A stretch of DNA of 64,000 nt from Actinopolymorpha singaporensis (GCF_900104745.1 NZ_LT629732.1:5567981-5631980), one strand, 5' to 3'. Positions 1 to 8,396 are shown, numbered from the stretch's first letter. Made by a program: numbers and translations. Notes: generated by a model not told the origin, from the sequence alone.

Positions 1-1156
1 CGGCCTCGGCCAGCACCTCGCGTACGGCACTGATCTGGCCCGTAGGGTCGGCGTGCGAGCCGTCCACGACGTGCACCACGAGGTCGGCCTCTGCGACCTC
101 CTCCAGCGTCGACCGGAACGCCTCCACCAGCTGGTGCGGCAGATGCCGGACGAAGCCGACCGTGTCGGTCAGGGTGAACAGCCGCCCGTCGGAGGTGGTG
201 GCCCGCCGGGTCGTCGGGTCCAGCGTGGCGAACAGCGCGTCCTCGACCAGCACCCCGGCGCCGGTGAGCCGGTTGAGCAGCGAGGACTTGCCGGCGTTCG
301 TGTACCCGGCGATCGCGACGGAGGGCACGGCGTTGCGGCGGCGCCGCTGCCGCTTGGTGCTGCGGCCGGTCTTCATGGCCTCGATGTCGCGCCGGAGCTT
401 GGCCATCCGGGTGCGGATGCGGCGCCGGTCGAGCTCGATCTTCGTCTCACCGGGTCCGCGTACACCGACGCCGCCGGTGCCGCCGCCGGCACGACCGCCG
501 GCCTGACGGGAAAGGTTGCCACCCCAGCCACGCAGGCGGGGAAGGAAGTAGGAAAGCTGGGCCAGCTCGACCTGCGCCTTGCCCTCGCGGCTCTTGGCGT
601 GCTGGGCGAAGATGTCGAGGATCAGCGCGGTGCGGTCGATGACCTTGACCTTGACCCGCTCCTCCAGGTTGCGCAGCTGGGCGGGGCTCAGCTCACCGTC
701 GCAGATCACGGTGTCGGCGCCGGTGGCGATCACCTCGTCGCGCAGCTCCTCGACCTTTCCGCGCCCGATGTAGGTCGCCTGGTCGGGTCGGCTGCGGCGC
801 TGGATCAGCCCTTCCAGCACCTCCGCGCCGGCCGTCTCGGACAGCAGCTTGAGCTCGCGGAGGGAGTTTTCCGCATCGGCGATGCTTCCACCGGTCCACA
901 CCCCGACGAGCACCACGCGCTCCAGCTGGAGCCGGCGGTACTCGACCTCGGTGATGTCGGTGAGCTGGGTGGAGAATCCGGCCACCCGCCGGAGGGCCTG
1001 GCGGTCTTCCAGGTCCAGCTCGCCTGTCGCGGGGTCGTCCACCGGAAACTCCCGGTCGACCACCGTGAGGCGCAGGTCAGCGTCGTCCGCCGGAACCGTC
1101 TGTGCCGTCACGGGCAGACGGTCGGCGTCGGTGTGTTCTTCGCGTCGTAGTGTCAT
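1..1156 (-). CDS. hflX: GTPase HflX (3' part beyond window)
   Basis: Ribosome-associated GTPase of the HflX family (TRAFAC class), which splits stalled or hibernating ribosomes under stress. Read on the minus strand from an ATG at 1156, with GGAG four bases upstream. The first 385 codons are present and the gene runs off the left edge. The translation shows the N-terminal HflX domain (GGSIADAENSL, then a TYIGRGKVEEL-type glycine-rich stretch), the linker motif GVRGPGETKIELDRRRI, and the G domain with the P-loop AGYTNAGKSSLLNRLTG and the G3 motif DTVGFVRHLPHQLVEAF. It is the last gene of the miaA-dapF-hflX block common in actinobacteria, but hairpins after dapF and the opposed gene at 1541 imply its own promoter. 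Identity is certain; only the C-terminus is missing. Confidence 0.97.
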   Translation of the reverse strand, partial: MTLRREEHTDADRLPVTAQTVPADDADLRLTVVDREFPVDDPATGELDLEDRQALRRVAGFSTQLTDITEVEYRRLQLERVVLVGVWTGGSIADAENSLRELKLLSETAGAEVLEGLIQRRSRPDQATYIGRGKVEELRDEVIATGADTVICDGELSPAQLRNLEERVKVKVIDRTALILDIFAQHAKSREGKAQVELAQLSYFLPRLRGWGGNLSRQAGGRAGGGTGGVGVRGPGETKIELDRRRIRTRMAKLRRDIEAMKTGRSTKRQRRRRNAVPSVAIAGYTNAGKSSLLNRLTGAGVLVEDALFATLDPTTRRATTSDGRLFTLTDTVGFVRHLPHQLVEAFRSTLEEVAEADLVVHVVDGSHADPTGQISAVREVLAEA

Positions 1157-1540
1157 ACAACTCCAGTCAACGCCACGGGTCGGCCGTAGCTTCCCCAATC
1201 GTGGCACCTCCTAGCCCGTCGTGCATCCGGATATGTCCCGGCTGCGTCGATTCCGGCCCGCGAATCGTGCCGCACGACCGGTCGCCGGACCGGCCCAGCC
1301 GCTCGACCGGCCCGGTGGCCCGGCTCGGCTGACCGAAACCAGCCCAACCGGGCCGACCCGGGCCGTCCGGGTGGCAGCAGTGGCGCCGCGCTCCCTAGAG
1401 TCCCGAGCAGGCCGGAACAAGCCGGGAGCAAGCCGGCCCAACCGGGAGTCAGCCGAAACCGCGGAACTCCCGCAGAACCCGGCGCCGAGCAGCCACAAAG
1501 ACGAACGCCCAGACGAAAGTCCGGACCGGAAGGAAGCCTG
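1157..1540. other. Divergent intergenic region, hflX / dehydratase
   Basis: 384 bases between two divergent genes. It is rich in degenerate CCGG-type short repeats around 1260-1480 (variants of GCCGGAACAA / GCCGGGAGCAA). I see no convincing coding frame, no clear palindrome and no RNA gene. It must hold promoters for both flanking genes, but I could not pick a reliable -35/-10 pair. Confidence 0.5.
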
Positions 1541-2857
1541 GTGACCTCCCCCGAGCACAGCCCCGAACCCCTCGCCGCCCCGCCCTGGCAGGCCCCCGGA
1601 AGCGGAGGGACGCGGATCACCAGGGTGAGGACCATCCTCACCGCGCCGGAGAACATCACCCTCGTCGTGGTGAAGATCGAAACCTCCGACCCGGGGCTCT
1701 ACGGCCTGGGCTGCGCGACGTTCACCCAGCGTGCCCGCGCGGTCGCGGAGGCGGTCGACTCCTACCTCGCCCCCCAGCTGGTCGGTCGGGACCCCGCCGA
1801 CGTCACCGACATCGCGAGCTCGCTGTTCCTGAGCTCGTACTGGCGGTCGGGCCCGGTGCTCAACAACGCGCTGTCCGGTGTCGACATGGCGCTGTGGGAC
1901 CTGAAGGGCAAGCAGGCCGGGCTGCCCGTGTGGCAGCTGCTGGGCGGTCGGTGCCGCAGCGCGGTCCCGGTCTACGGGCACGCATCGGGCCGGGACGCGG
2001 CGGAGGTCGAGGACGGCGTACGCGCGTTCGCGGAGAAGGGCTACAGGTACGTCCGCTGCCAGGTCGCGGTGCCGGGCGCGCTCACGTACGGCGTGTCCGC
2101 GGCACCCGGCGCTCCCGACCGCGGGCCGGTGGGCTCGGGCACGGGGTCGGCCCGGGCGGCCCTGGTGCCCGACGCCTGGGATCCGGACTCCTACCTGCGG
2201 GTCGTACCGGAGCTGTTCGCCCACCTGCGAGACAAGCTGGGCGAGAGCGTCCACCTGCTGCACGACGTGCACGAACGGCTGAACCCCACGCAGGCTGTCC
2301 GGCTGGCCAAGGCGCTGGAGCCGTTCGGGTTGTTCTTCCTGGAGGACCTGCTGGCGCCGGAGGACCTCGGCTGGCTGCCGACGGTGCGGGCGCAGGCCGC
2401 CACGCCGCTGGCGATCGGCGAGTTGTTCACCAACCCGGCGGAGTATGTGCCGTTGGTACGGGACCGGCTGGTCGACTTCGTACGCTGTCACATCTCCGCG
2501 ATCGGCGGACTGACGCCGGCCTGGCGACTCGCCAACGCCGCGGAGCTGTTCGGGATCCGGACCGCCTGGCACGGCCCGGGCGACGTCTCCCCCGTGGGCC
2601 ATGCCGCCAACCTCGCCCTCGACCTCGCCGCGCCGAACTTCGGCATCCAGGAGCAGCACGTCTTCAGCGAGACCGCGGCGGAGGTGTTCCCCGGGTGCCC
2701 GCAGGTGCGGGACGGCCACCTGTGGCCGAGCGACACACCCGGACTGGGCGTCGACCTGGACGAGGAACTCGCGGCGCGGTTCCCGCCGGTGGAGCCGCTG
2801 GTCAGGGACGCCTGGACGCGTACCCGGCTGCCGGACGGCACCGTGCAACGTCCGTGA
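1541..2857 (+). CDS. Enolase-superfamily sugar-acid dehydratase (ManD/RspA-like)
   Basis: Mandelate-racemase/muconate-lactonizing member of the enolase superfamily, closest to the mannonate dehydratase/RspA subgroup, which dehydrates D-mannonate or D-gluconate type sugar acids (or does so only weakly). 438 residues from a GTG at 1541 preceded by AGGAAG. The N-terminal capping domain ends near residue 125 with LSGVDMALWDLKGKQAG. The barrel carries the Mg ligands D242 (LLHDVHE), E268 (FFLEDLL) and E294 (IGELF), plus His244 and His344 in the WHGPGDVSPVGH motif. The family C-terminus (NFGIQEQ, VFPGCP, PGLGVDLDEE) is intact. It stands alone on the plus strand between minus-strand housekeeping genes, with no transporter or kinase beside it, so the substrate cannot be read from context. 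The first 25 residues are Pro-rich and may not belong to the fold. Confidence 0.88.
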   Translation: MTSPEHSPEPLAAPPWQAPGSGGTRITRVRTILTAPENITLVVVKIETSDPGLYGLGCATFTQRARAVAEAVDSYLAPQLVGRDPADVTDIASSLFLSSYWRSGPVLNNALSGVDMALWDLKGKQAGLPVWQLLGGRCRSAVPVYGHASGRDAAEVEDGVRAFAEKGYRYVRCQVAVPGALTYGVSAAPGAPDRGPVGSGTGSARAALVPDAWDPDSYLRVVPELFAHLRDKLGESVHLLHDVHERLNPTQAVRLAKALEPFGLFFLEDLLAPEDLGWLPTVRAQAATPLAIGELFTNPAEYVPLVRDRLVDFVRCHISAIGGLTPAWRLANAAELFGIRTAWHGPGDVSPVGHAANLALDLAAPNFGIQEQHVFSETAAEVFPGCPQVRDGHLWPSDTPGLGVDLDEELAARFPPVEPLVRDAWTRTRLPDGTVQRP

Positions 2858-2916
2858 CGGCCGAACGCTGACGAACGCTGCCGCCGGTCGAACGCCGGAG
2901 CCGAGCACTGACGAAC

Positions 2917-2935
2917 GCCGGGAAAGAAGCCCGGC
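2917..2935 (+). terminator. Weak hairpin after dehydratase gene
   Basis: GCCGGG and CCCGGC form a 6-bp stem around an A-rich 7-base loop, 60 bases after the stop. The pyrimidine-rich run CCTCTTCCTC lies just downstream. This is a plausible but weak terminator. Confidence 0.4.
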
Positions 2936-2947
2936 AGGGCCTCTTCC

Positions 2948-3112
2948 TCAGCGTTCGTGGTAGCTGGCCGAGCGGAGGAGGACGGCCGTCCGGGCGATCG
3001 CGGACCTCCGGGCGAAGGCTGACGCCCGGCGGACCCGCACCTGCCGCAGGACGGCCCGACGCCGCTGCGCACGCAGCACGTCTTCGCCGTCTGGGGGGCT
3101 GCTGGTGTCCAT
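2948..3112 (-). CDS. Possible small Arg-rich hypothetical protein
   Basis: A 54-codon frame from an ATG at 3112, or 64 codons from a TTG at 3142. The third codon position is strongly G/C, as in real genes here. The product has an acidic start (MDTSSPPDGEDVL) and then a very basic middle with repeated RRR and ARR runs, ending SASYHER. I recognise no family. The Shine-Dalgarno signal is poor for the ATG (GAGAGC directly before it), and the AGGAG before the TTG is too close. It is in the same direction as dapF and hflX, between them. It could equally be a chance frame in GC-rich DNA. Confidence 0.27.
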   Translation of the reverse strand: MDTSSPPDGEDVLRAQRRRAVLRQVRVRRASAFARRSAIARTAVLLRSASYHER

Positions 3113-3243
3113 GCTCTCGACCGTATCCCGGACCGCCGACAATCTCCTGCGTCACAGGTCTGGGGTGGACTCCGTCTTCGGGAGGAGAAGGCCCCGCCGG
3201 ATACTCAGGGAGTGACCCAGGCCGACCCTGGTGCCGACACTCG

Positions 3244-3292
3244 AGGGGCAGCACTCGGGACCGGCAATCAGGGGCAGCACTCGGGACCGGCA
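3244..3292. repeat. Tandem repeat, 26-bp period, two copies
   Basis: A 23-base segment starting AGGGGCAGCACTCGGGACC occurs at 3244-3266 and again, identical, at 3270-3292, separated by three bases. It sits in the non-coding space downstream of dapF. No function is evident. Confidence 0.8.
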
Positions 3293-3305
3293 CACACGAT
3301 CAGCA

Positions 3306-3330
3306 GTCGGCCCCGGCAGTCGGGGCCGAC
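3306..3330 (-). terminator. Hairpin terminator after dapF
   Basis: GTCGGCCCCG and CGGGGCCGAC form a perfect 10-bp stem with a 5-base loop, 18 bases past the dapF stop codon. There is no U-tract, as is usual in actinobacteria. It should uncouple hflX from dapF transcription. Confidence 0.7.
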
Positions 3331-3347
3331 CGGCCCGGCGGCTCCGC

Positions 3348-4202
3348 TCAGCCCAGGACCAGGTCCATCTCACCGCAGGCGGTGAGGACGGCCGGTCCGG
3401 TCATCTCCACCGAGCCGTCCGGGAGCAGGGCGATGGTGAGCGTACCGCCGGGAACGTCCACGCGGTAGGAAGCGGGGGTGGTCACGCCGTCGGCCCGGGC
3501 CACGCTCGCGGCCACCGCGCACGCACCGGTGCCGCAGGACCGGGTCTCGCCGACGCCGCGTTCGTGCACGCGCATCGCCAGGTGCCGCTCGCCCCGGCGT
3601 ACGGCGAACTCCGCGTTCACCCCCTTGGGGAACACCTCGGCCGGCGTCCACACCGGTGGGTCCAGCAGGGCACCCGGGTCGGCGAGGTCGTCGACCATCG
3701 CCACCGCGTGCGGGTTGCCCATGTCGACCGCCACCGCGTCCCACGTACGCCCGCCGGCCGACATCACCAGGCCGGTGGACTCGGGAAAGCCGGGCACGCC
3801 CATCCCGACCGTGAGCTGTCCGTCGGCCTCGAACCGCACCGGCCGCAGACCCGCCCTGGTCGCCACCGGCACCTCACCGGCGCCGTCGACCAGTCCGCTG
3901 GTGCGCAGGAAGTGCGCGAAGACCCGGACGCCGTTGCCGCACATCTCGCCCACGGAGCCGTCGGCGTTACGGAAGTCCATGAACCACTCGGCCGTGCCCG
4001 CGAAGGCCCGGCCGTCCTCGATCGCGCCGGTGCGCACCACCCGCAGGACACCATCGGCGCCGACCCCGCGCCGCCGGTCACACAACTGCCGGACCGCCGC
4101 GGCGTCCAGGTCGGGATGCAGGATGCCATCGGGGTCGGGGACGAGCAGGAAGTCGTTCTCCGTGCCGTGACCCTTGACCCAGGCCACCGTGGACGTGCTC
4201 AC
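3348..4202 (-). CDS. dapF: Diaminopimelate epimerase
   Basis: Converts LL- to meso-diaminopimelate for lysine and peptidoglycan synthesis in the cytoplasm, by a PLP-independent two-cysteine mechanism. 284 residues, the usual length. The start is taken as the GTG at 4202 (VSTSTVAWVKGHGTENDF), preceded by GGAAGGAA; the open frame continues upstream through repeat-rich DNA with no family similarity. The catalytic cysteines are Cys88 (EMCGNGVRVF) and Cys223 (RSCGTGACAV), each at the start of a half-domain. It normally directly follows miaA in actinobacteria; here ggt and a strong hairpin (4321-4357) intervene, so it probably has its own promoter within 4203-4320. Confidence 0.96.
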   Translation of the reverse strand: MSTSTVAWVKGHGTENDFLLVPDPDGILHPDLDAAAVRQLCDRRRGVGADGVLRVVRTGAIEDGRAFAGTAEWFMDFRNADGSVGEMCGNGVRVFAHFLRTSGLVDGAGEVPVATRAGLRPVRFEADGQLTVGMGVPGFPESTGLVMSAGGRTWDAVAVDMGNPHAVAMVDDLADPGALLDPPVWTPAEVFPKGVNAEFAVRRGERHLAMRVHERGVGETRSCGTGACAVAASVARADGVTTPASYRVDVPGGTLTIALLPDGSVEMTGPAVLTACGEMDLVLG

Positions 4203-4260
4203 CCGCGGACGTTCCTTCCTGCCTCCGGCACCGGCTCCACCCGACCGACCCCCGACCGAC

Positions 4261-4310
4261 GCCGGACGGCACCGGACAGCACCCGACAGCACCGGACAGC
4301 TCCGACTGAC
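4261..4310. repeat. 10-bp degenerate tandem repeat upstream of dapF
   Basis: Five consecutive 10-base units, two of them identical (ACCGGACAGC) and the others differing at one to several positions. The array lies between the ggt terminator hairpin and the dapF start. It could influence spacing of the dapF promoter; otherwise no role is visible. Confidence 0.7.
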
Positions 4311-4320
4311 TGCGCCTGAC

Positions 4321-4357
4321 GTCTGCCCGGCCCAGCCCCTCGGCGGGCCGGGCAGAC
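4321..4357 (-). terminator. Strong hairpin after ggt
   Basis: GTCTGCCCGGCCC at 4321-4333 and GGGCCGGGCAGAC at 4345-4357 form a perfect 13-bp stem with an 11-base loop, about 34 bases beyond the ggt stop. It is a likely factor-independent terminator of the ggt transcript, separating it from dapF. Confidence 0.8.
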
Positions 4358-4390
4358 GCACGTCCACCCCAGGCTACGGGGTCGGTCGGG

Positions 4391-6247
4391 TCACCGCGGC
4401 GCCGGAACGTGTCCGTGGCCGCGGCCGCCCGTGGGCAGTACGACCATCGCCGAGCCGCCGCCGCGGCGGGTGGGCTCGGCCACCGCCTCGACCGCGCCAC
4501 GCTCACCGAACTGCAGCGCGGTCTCCGCGCCGATCTCCGGCACGGACCTGAACGCGTGCCCCTCGGCGACCAGTGCCTTCCCCTCCGCGGAGGCGAGGAA
4601 TGCCGGTTCGGCCTCGAGTGCGGTGTTTCGCGAGGAGGCGCGTGGCGCCGCCACCGCGTCCGGCAGGCTCATCCCCAGTTCGTAGCGGTTGACCAGGGTC
4701 TGCAGGACGGTGGTGATGATCGTCGCGCCGCCCGGGCTGCCCAGCGCCAGCACCGGGTGCCCGTCCTCGAGCACGATCGTGGGCGACATCGACGAACGGG
4801 GCCGCTTGCCCGGGCCGGGCAGGTTGGGGTCGGGCGCCTCACCCTGGGTGGGCTCGAAGTTGAAGTCGGTCAGCTCGTTGTTCAGCAGGAAGCCGCGGCC
4901 GGGCACGACCATGCCCGAACCGCCGGTCTGCTCGATGGTGAGCGTGTACGACACGACGTTGCCCCACCGGTCGGACGCGGTGAGGTGGGTGGTGGACAGT
5001 CCCTCGTGCTGGTCGGCCGGGGCGACCGCGGCCTTCGTGCCACAGGCGGCGGAGCCGCCGTAGTCGCCGTCGGGCACGCCCGGTGCGACCGGCTTCTTGA
5101 GTACGGCGTCGGGCCGGATCTCGCAGGCACGCTCGTCGGCGAAGCCCTGGGACAGCAACTGCGGCAGCGGTACGTTCACCTCCTCGCTGTCACCGACGTA
5201 ACGGTTGCGGTCGGCGAACGCGAGCGCTGCGGCCTCGAGGTAGGTGTGCAGCACGCCCACCTTGTCCTGGCGGTCGGGGTTCGTCGCCTCGATGATGTTC
5301 AGCGCCTCGCCGACGGTCGAGCCACCAGAGGACGGCGGGCCCATGCCGAACACGTCCATGCCGCGGTAGTCCACCTTGGTCGGTGCGCGCAGGGGCGCGT
5401 CGTAGGCGGCCAGGTCGTCGGTGGTCATGGCGCCCGGGCGCACCACCCGGTCGGCGTCCGCGGTGACCGGCGGGTGCTGCACGGTCCGCGCGATCTCGGC
5501 GCCGAGCTCACCGTCGTACAACGGCTTCATGCCCTCGCGGGACAGCATGCGGTAGGTGTGCGCGAGGTCGCGGTTGCGGAACACCGAGCCGACCGCGGGC
5601 GGCGCACCGCCCGGAAGGTAGAGCTTCCGGGTGGAGGTGAAGTCGTCGAAGACGTCGGCGTTCTCCTGGATCTGGGACCGGAACGTGTCGTCGACCACGA
5701 ATCCCCGCGAGGCCACCTTCGTGGCCGGTGCCAGCGCCTGGCGCAGCGACCAGGTGCCCCACCTGTCCAGGGCCCGGTCCCACGTCGCCGGTGTGCCCGG
5801 CACCCCGACGGACAGGCCGCTCACCCGGGCGTCCTGGAACGACAGCGGCTTGCCCGTCTCGGGGTCGACGAACAGCTTGTCGGTGGCGCTCGCCGGGGCG
5901 GTCTCGCGTCCGTCGATGGAGTGCACCCTGCCGGACTTCGCGTCGTAGTAGACGAAGAAGCCACCACCGCCGAGGCCCGCGGAGAAGGGTTCGGTGACGC
6001 CGAGCGTGGCGGCAGCGGCCACCGCCGCGTCGACCGCGTTGCCGCCCCGGCGCAGGACCTCGATGCCCGCCCGCGTCGCGTCCAGGTCGACGGTCGCCAC
6101 TCCGCCACCGTAACCACGGGCGACAGGTGTCTTGACCGGTTCGTTCCTCAGCTGGTGACCGTGCGGCGGATCGGCGGCCGCGGCCGGCCCCAGCGCGGCG
6201 GCGGTGACGAGCGCCCCCACCGCGGTGACGACGACGGATCGACGCAT
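4391..6247 (-). CDS. ggt: Secreted gamma-glutamyltranspeptidase
   Basis: N-terminal nucleophile hydrolase that cleaves or transfers gamma-glutamyl groups from glutathione-like or poly-gamma-glutamyl substrates outside the cytoplasm. 618 residues from an ATG at 6247 with GGGAG six bases upstream; the longer open frame above it has no family similarity. Residues 1-25 are a classical signal peptide (MRRSVVVTAVGALVTAAALG, then PAAAAD). The large-subunit motifs are present (GGNAVDAAVAAAATLGV, SAGLGGGGFF, PSSGGSTVGEALNI). The self-processing site lies at Thr419 in STTHLTASDRWGNVVS, and the small subunit ends with SPGGATIITTVLQTL-type sequence. It lies between miaA and dapF, which are normally adjacent, so it is an insertion in a conserved pair. 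Actinobacteria mostly use mycothiol rather than glutathione, so peptide scavenging is a likely role. Confidence 0.95.
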   Translation of the reverse strand: MRRSVVVTAVGALVTAAALGPAAAADPPHGHQLRNEPVKTPVARGYGGGVATVDLDATRAGIEVLRRGGNAVDAAVAAAATLGVTEPFSAGLGGGGFFVYYDAKSGRVHSIDGRETAPASATDKLFVDPETGKPLSFQDARVSGLSVGVPGTPATWDRALDRWGTWSLRQALAPATKVASRGFVVDDTFRSQIQENADVFDDFTSTRKLYLPGGAPPAVGSVFRNRDLAHTYRMLSREGMKPLYDGELGAEIARTVQHPPVTADADRVVRPGAMTTDDLAAYDAPLRAPTKVDYRGMDVFGMGPPSSGGSTVGEALNIIEATNPDRQDKVGVLHTYLEAAALAFADRNRYVGDSEEVNVPLPQLLSQGFADERACEIRPDAVLKKPVAPGVPDGDYGGSAACGTKAAVAPADQHEGLSTTHLTASDRWGNVVSYTLTIEQTGGSGMVVPGRGFLLNNELTDFNFEPTQGEAPDPNLPGPGKRPRSSMSPTIVLEDGHPVLALGSPGGATIITTVLQTLVNRYELGMSLPDAVAAPRASSRNTALEAEPAFLASAEGKALVAEGHAFRSVPEIGAETALQFGERGAVEAVAEPTRRGGGSAMVVLPTGGRGHGHVPAPR

Positions 6248-6416
6248 CGACTGCTCCCTTCTCGTCGGCCCGCGCTCCCGGCCGTGAACGGCGGCACAGC
6301 CCGCCCCGGAACACGCTGGCGAAGGTTGATGATCATGCCAGGGATCGCGGGATTCGCACGCCGGCTGCCGGAAGGCTCGGCTTGCCCGGGGCCACACTGC
6401 AGCAGGCTGCGGGGCG

Positions 6417-7376
6417 TCAGCCCAGGTCGGAGGCGTCGTCAGCAGCGTCGTCGGCTGTGTTGCCGACGGCGCTGTCGACGGCGCGGTTGACCAGATCCGG
6501 CGCGTCGTACGGCAGCCAGCGGATCCGCGGGTCGCGGCGAAACCACGAGTCCTGCCGGCGCGCGAACCGCCGGGTCGCGCGTACGGTCGACTCCTTCGCC
6601 TCCTGCTCGGTGCACTCACCGGCGAGGAACGCCAGCACCTGGGAGTAGCCGAGCGCCCGAGCGGCAGTCAGTCCGGTGCGCAAACCGGCCGCGTCCAACC
6701 GGCGTACCTCCGCGACGAACCCGGCGTCCCACATCCGGTCCACCCGCTCGCGGATGCGTTCGTCCAGCACGTCCCGAGGCACGTCAAGGCCCACTTGACG
6801 CACGTGCGGGAAGGCGTACTCGTACGCGGGCAGGGTCGCGGTGAACGGCCGTCCGGTCAGCTCGATCACCTCCAGTGCGCGGACGATCCGCCGAGTGTTC
6901 GTCGGCAGGATTCCCGCGGCCGCGGCCGGGTCGAGTCCGGCCAGCCGGGCGTGCAGGCGTTCGGCGCCGACCTGCGCGAGTTCGCCCTCCAGCCGTGCGC
7001 GGATCGCCGGGTCGGTGCCGGGGAACTCGAACCTGTCCAGGATGGCCCGGATGTACAACGCCGACCCGCCCACCACGACCGGGAGGACGCCGCGCTCGTG
7101 ACAGTCGGCGACGGCCGACCGGGCCCGCTGCTGGAACTCCGCCACGGTCGCGGTCTCACTGACGTCGAGCACGTCCACCACGTGGTGGCGTACGCCGCCG
7201 CGCTCGGAGAGCGGGAGCTTGGCGGTCCCGATGTCCATGCCCCGGTAGACCTGCATCGAGTCGGCGTTGACCACCTCACCGTGCAGGCGCAGCGCGAGCG
7301 CGACGGCGAGGTCGGACTTGCCGGCCGCGGTCGGTCCGACGACGGCGAGCACCGAGGGCACCGAGGGCCTGGTCAC
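6417..7376 (-). CDS. miaA: tRNA dimethylallyltransferase
   Basis: Transfers dimethylallyl from DMAPP to N6 of A37 in tRNAs reading UNN codons; MiaB, encoded at 22984, then methylthiolates the same base. 319 residues from a GTG at 7376, which has AAGGAGA eight bases upstream. The P-loop GPTAAGKS is at residues 14-21, followed by the family motifs NADSMQVYRGMDIGTAK, a YIRAILD-type substrate channel motif and TNTRRIVRALEV. The C-terminus after residue about 295 is a low-complexity acidic tail (TADDAADDASDLG). The 192-base gap to the upstream dioxygenase-like gene includes a hairpin, so the two may be separate units. Confidence 0.96.
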   Translation of the reverse strand: MTRPSVPSVLAVVGPTAAGKSDLAVALALRLHGEVVNADSMQVYRGMDIGTAKLPLSERGGVRHHVVDVLDVSETATVAEFQQRARSAVADCHERGVLPVVVGGSALYIRAILDRFEFPGTDPAIRARLEGELAQVGAERLHARLAGLDPAAAAGILPTNTRRIVRALEVIELTGRPFTATLPAYEYAFPHVRQVGLDVPRDVLDERIRERVDRMWDAGFVAEVRRLDAAGLRTGLTAARALGYSQVLAFLAGECTEQEAKESTVRATRRFARRQDSWFRRDPRIRWLPYDAPDLVNRAVDSAVGNTADDAADDASDLG

Positions 7377-7545
7377 GCGTTCGGTCTCCTTCTCCGATGG
7401 GCACGGCGAGGTGGCGGCGTGGCGGCGTGGTGTGTGGTCGGTTCGGCTCGGGTAGAACTCGAACGAGCGAACTCCACCCCGGACCACCACCGGAACCATC
7501 CCTGCGTCACCCCAGTCCACCATTGCCGGGGAACGCTCGCGGCAC

Positions 7546-7565
7546 CCGGGACACCGTCGTCCCGG
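7546..7565 (-). terminator. Hairpin after dioxygenase-like gene
   Basis: CCGGGAC and GTCCCGG form a 7-bp stem with a 6-base loop, starting 3 bases after the stop codon of the upstream minus-strand gene. It is a modest terminator candidate between that gene and miaA. Confidence 0.45.
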
Positions 7566-7568
7566 TGG

Positions 7569-8396
7569 TCAGCCAAGCAGTCGCCAGTACGCGACGAAGT
7601 AGCCGACGCCGTAGGGGGCCTCGTCCGCCAGGAGACGTGGTTCGAGCCGGCGACCGGCCCCCACCGCGGCGCCCGCCGCACCTGCCAGCACCTGCCAGGC
7701 CGCCCGGCCGGCAACCAGCAGCTCACGCGCCAGGTCGGGTCGAAGCCCCCGGAGTCCGTCGAGGTCGCCTGTTCCCAGCGAGGTGGCCACCAGTGCGTCC
7801 AGTTCCGGTGCGCGCGGGTCGGCGGCTCCGGGGGCGTGCTGGCCCCGGCGCGCCGAGCCGTCGCCCATCACTAGCAGTCCGATCCTGCCCGCCTGCCGAG
7901 TCGAGGTGGCAGTGGATGTGGCAGTGGATGTGGCAGTCGACGTGGCAGGGGTGGTGCAGTTGGTGAAGAGGGCGGCGCCGAGGTCGGCACACCGGGCGGA
8001 GTCGTAGAAGTCGGGTACGCCGACGTAGCTTCGCTCTCCCGTGTATCCGCAGGAGTCCAGCAACCAGGCGCCCACAGTGTGCGCGAGCGGCAGGTCCGGG
8101 TTCGCCACCTCGCCGGACTCCGGCTTCGGCGTGCCCGTCCCCGCCGTGCCTGGGCCGCCCACTCCTACGTCGACGCCGTACGCGGCGAGCGATCCGGTCG
8201 CGGTGCTGCCCCAGGTGAGCACGGTGTCTGCGGCCGGCGCGCCACCCACGCAGACCACCAGGTCGGGGCCTGCGGCCAGCAGGTGGCGTACGGCGGACCG
8301 GGCGGCCGACCGCAGGCCGGCCAGCTCCTCGGCGTTCGCGCCGGCGAGTTCGGGGACCAGCAGGGGCGGGTGCGGGCAGACGGCGGCGGCGATCAC
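7569..8396 (-). CDS. Class III extradiol dioxygenase-fold protein
   Basis: Actinobacterial conserved protein found near miaA, with the fold of the LigB/class III extradiol dioxygenases. Its substrate is unknown to me. Taking the GTG at 8396 gives 275 residues beginning VIAAAVCPHPPLLVPELAG; the CPHPPLLVPE segment holds the histidine typical of the metal site, and a later LLVMGDGSARR motif is also family-like. A GTG at 8468, three bases after the stop of the upstream gene, would add 24 residues and make the genes abut. Neither start has a strong Shine-Dalgarno. Residues 130-155 (counting from 8396) include a run of TATS repeats encoded by 12-bp DNA repeats (7906-7947). Likely co-transcribed with the membrane-protein gene upstream. 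Confidence 0.72.
   Translation of the reverse strand: MIAAAVCPHPPLLVPELAGANAEELAGLRSAARSAVRHLLAAGPDLVVCVGGAPAADTVLTWGSTATGSLAAYGVDVGVGGPGTAGTGTPKPESGEVANPDLPLAHTVGAWLLDSCGYTGERSYVGVPDFYDSARCADLGAALFTNCTTPATSTATSTATSTATSTRQAGRIGLLVMGDGSARRGQHAPGAADPRAPELDALVATSLGTGDLDGLRGLRPDLARELLVAGRAAWQVLAGAAGAAVGAGRRLEPRLLADEAPYGVGYFVAYWRLLG
7906..7947. repeat. In-frame 12-bp tandem repeat
   Basis: GTGGCAGTGGAT at 7906-7917 and 7918-7929, then GTGGCAGTCGAC at 7930-7941, then a partial copy. On the minus strand it encodes a Thr/Ala/Ser repeat inside the dioxygenase-like protein. The unit length keeps the frame, so copy number could vary without truncating the protein. Confidence 0.85.

Larger units (their letters stand above)
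2858..3347. other. Convergent intergenic region, dehydratase / dapF
   Basis: 490 bases between the convergent ends of the dehydratase gene and dapF. It holds a weak hairpin after the dehydratase (2917-2935), a possible 54-codon minus-strand ORF (2948-3112), a 26-bp tandem repeat (3244-3292) and a strong hairpin just after dapF (3306-3330). Each is listed separately. Nothing else is visible. Confidence 0.6.

Noticed and set aside
53-1150. 365-codon plus-strand frame at the window start
   Set aside because: It is antisense to hflX, whose minus-strand translation shows intact GTPase motifs and simply leaves the window.
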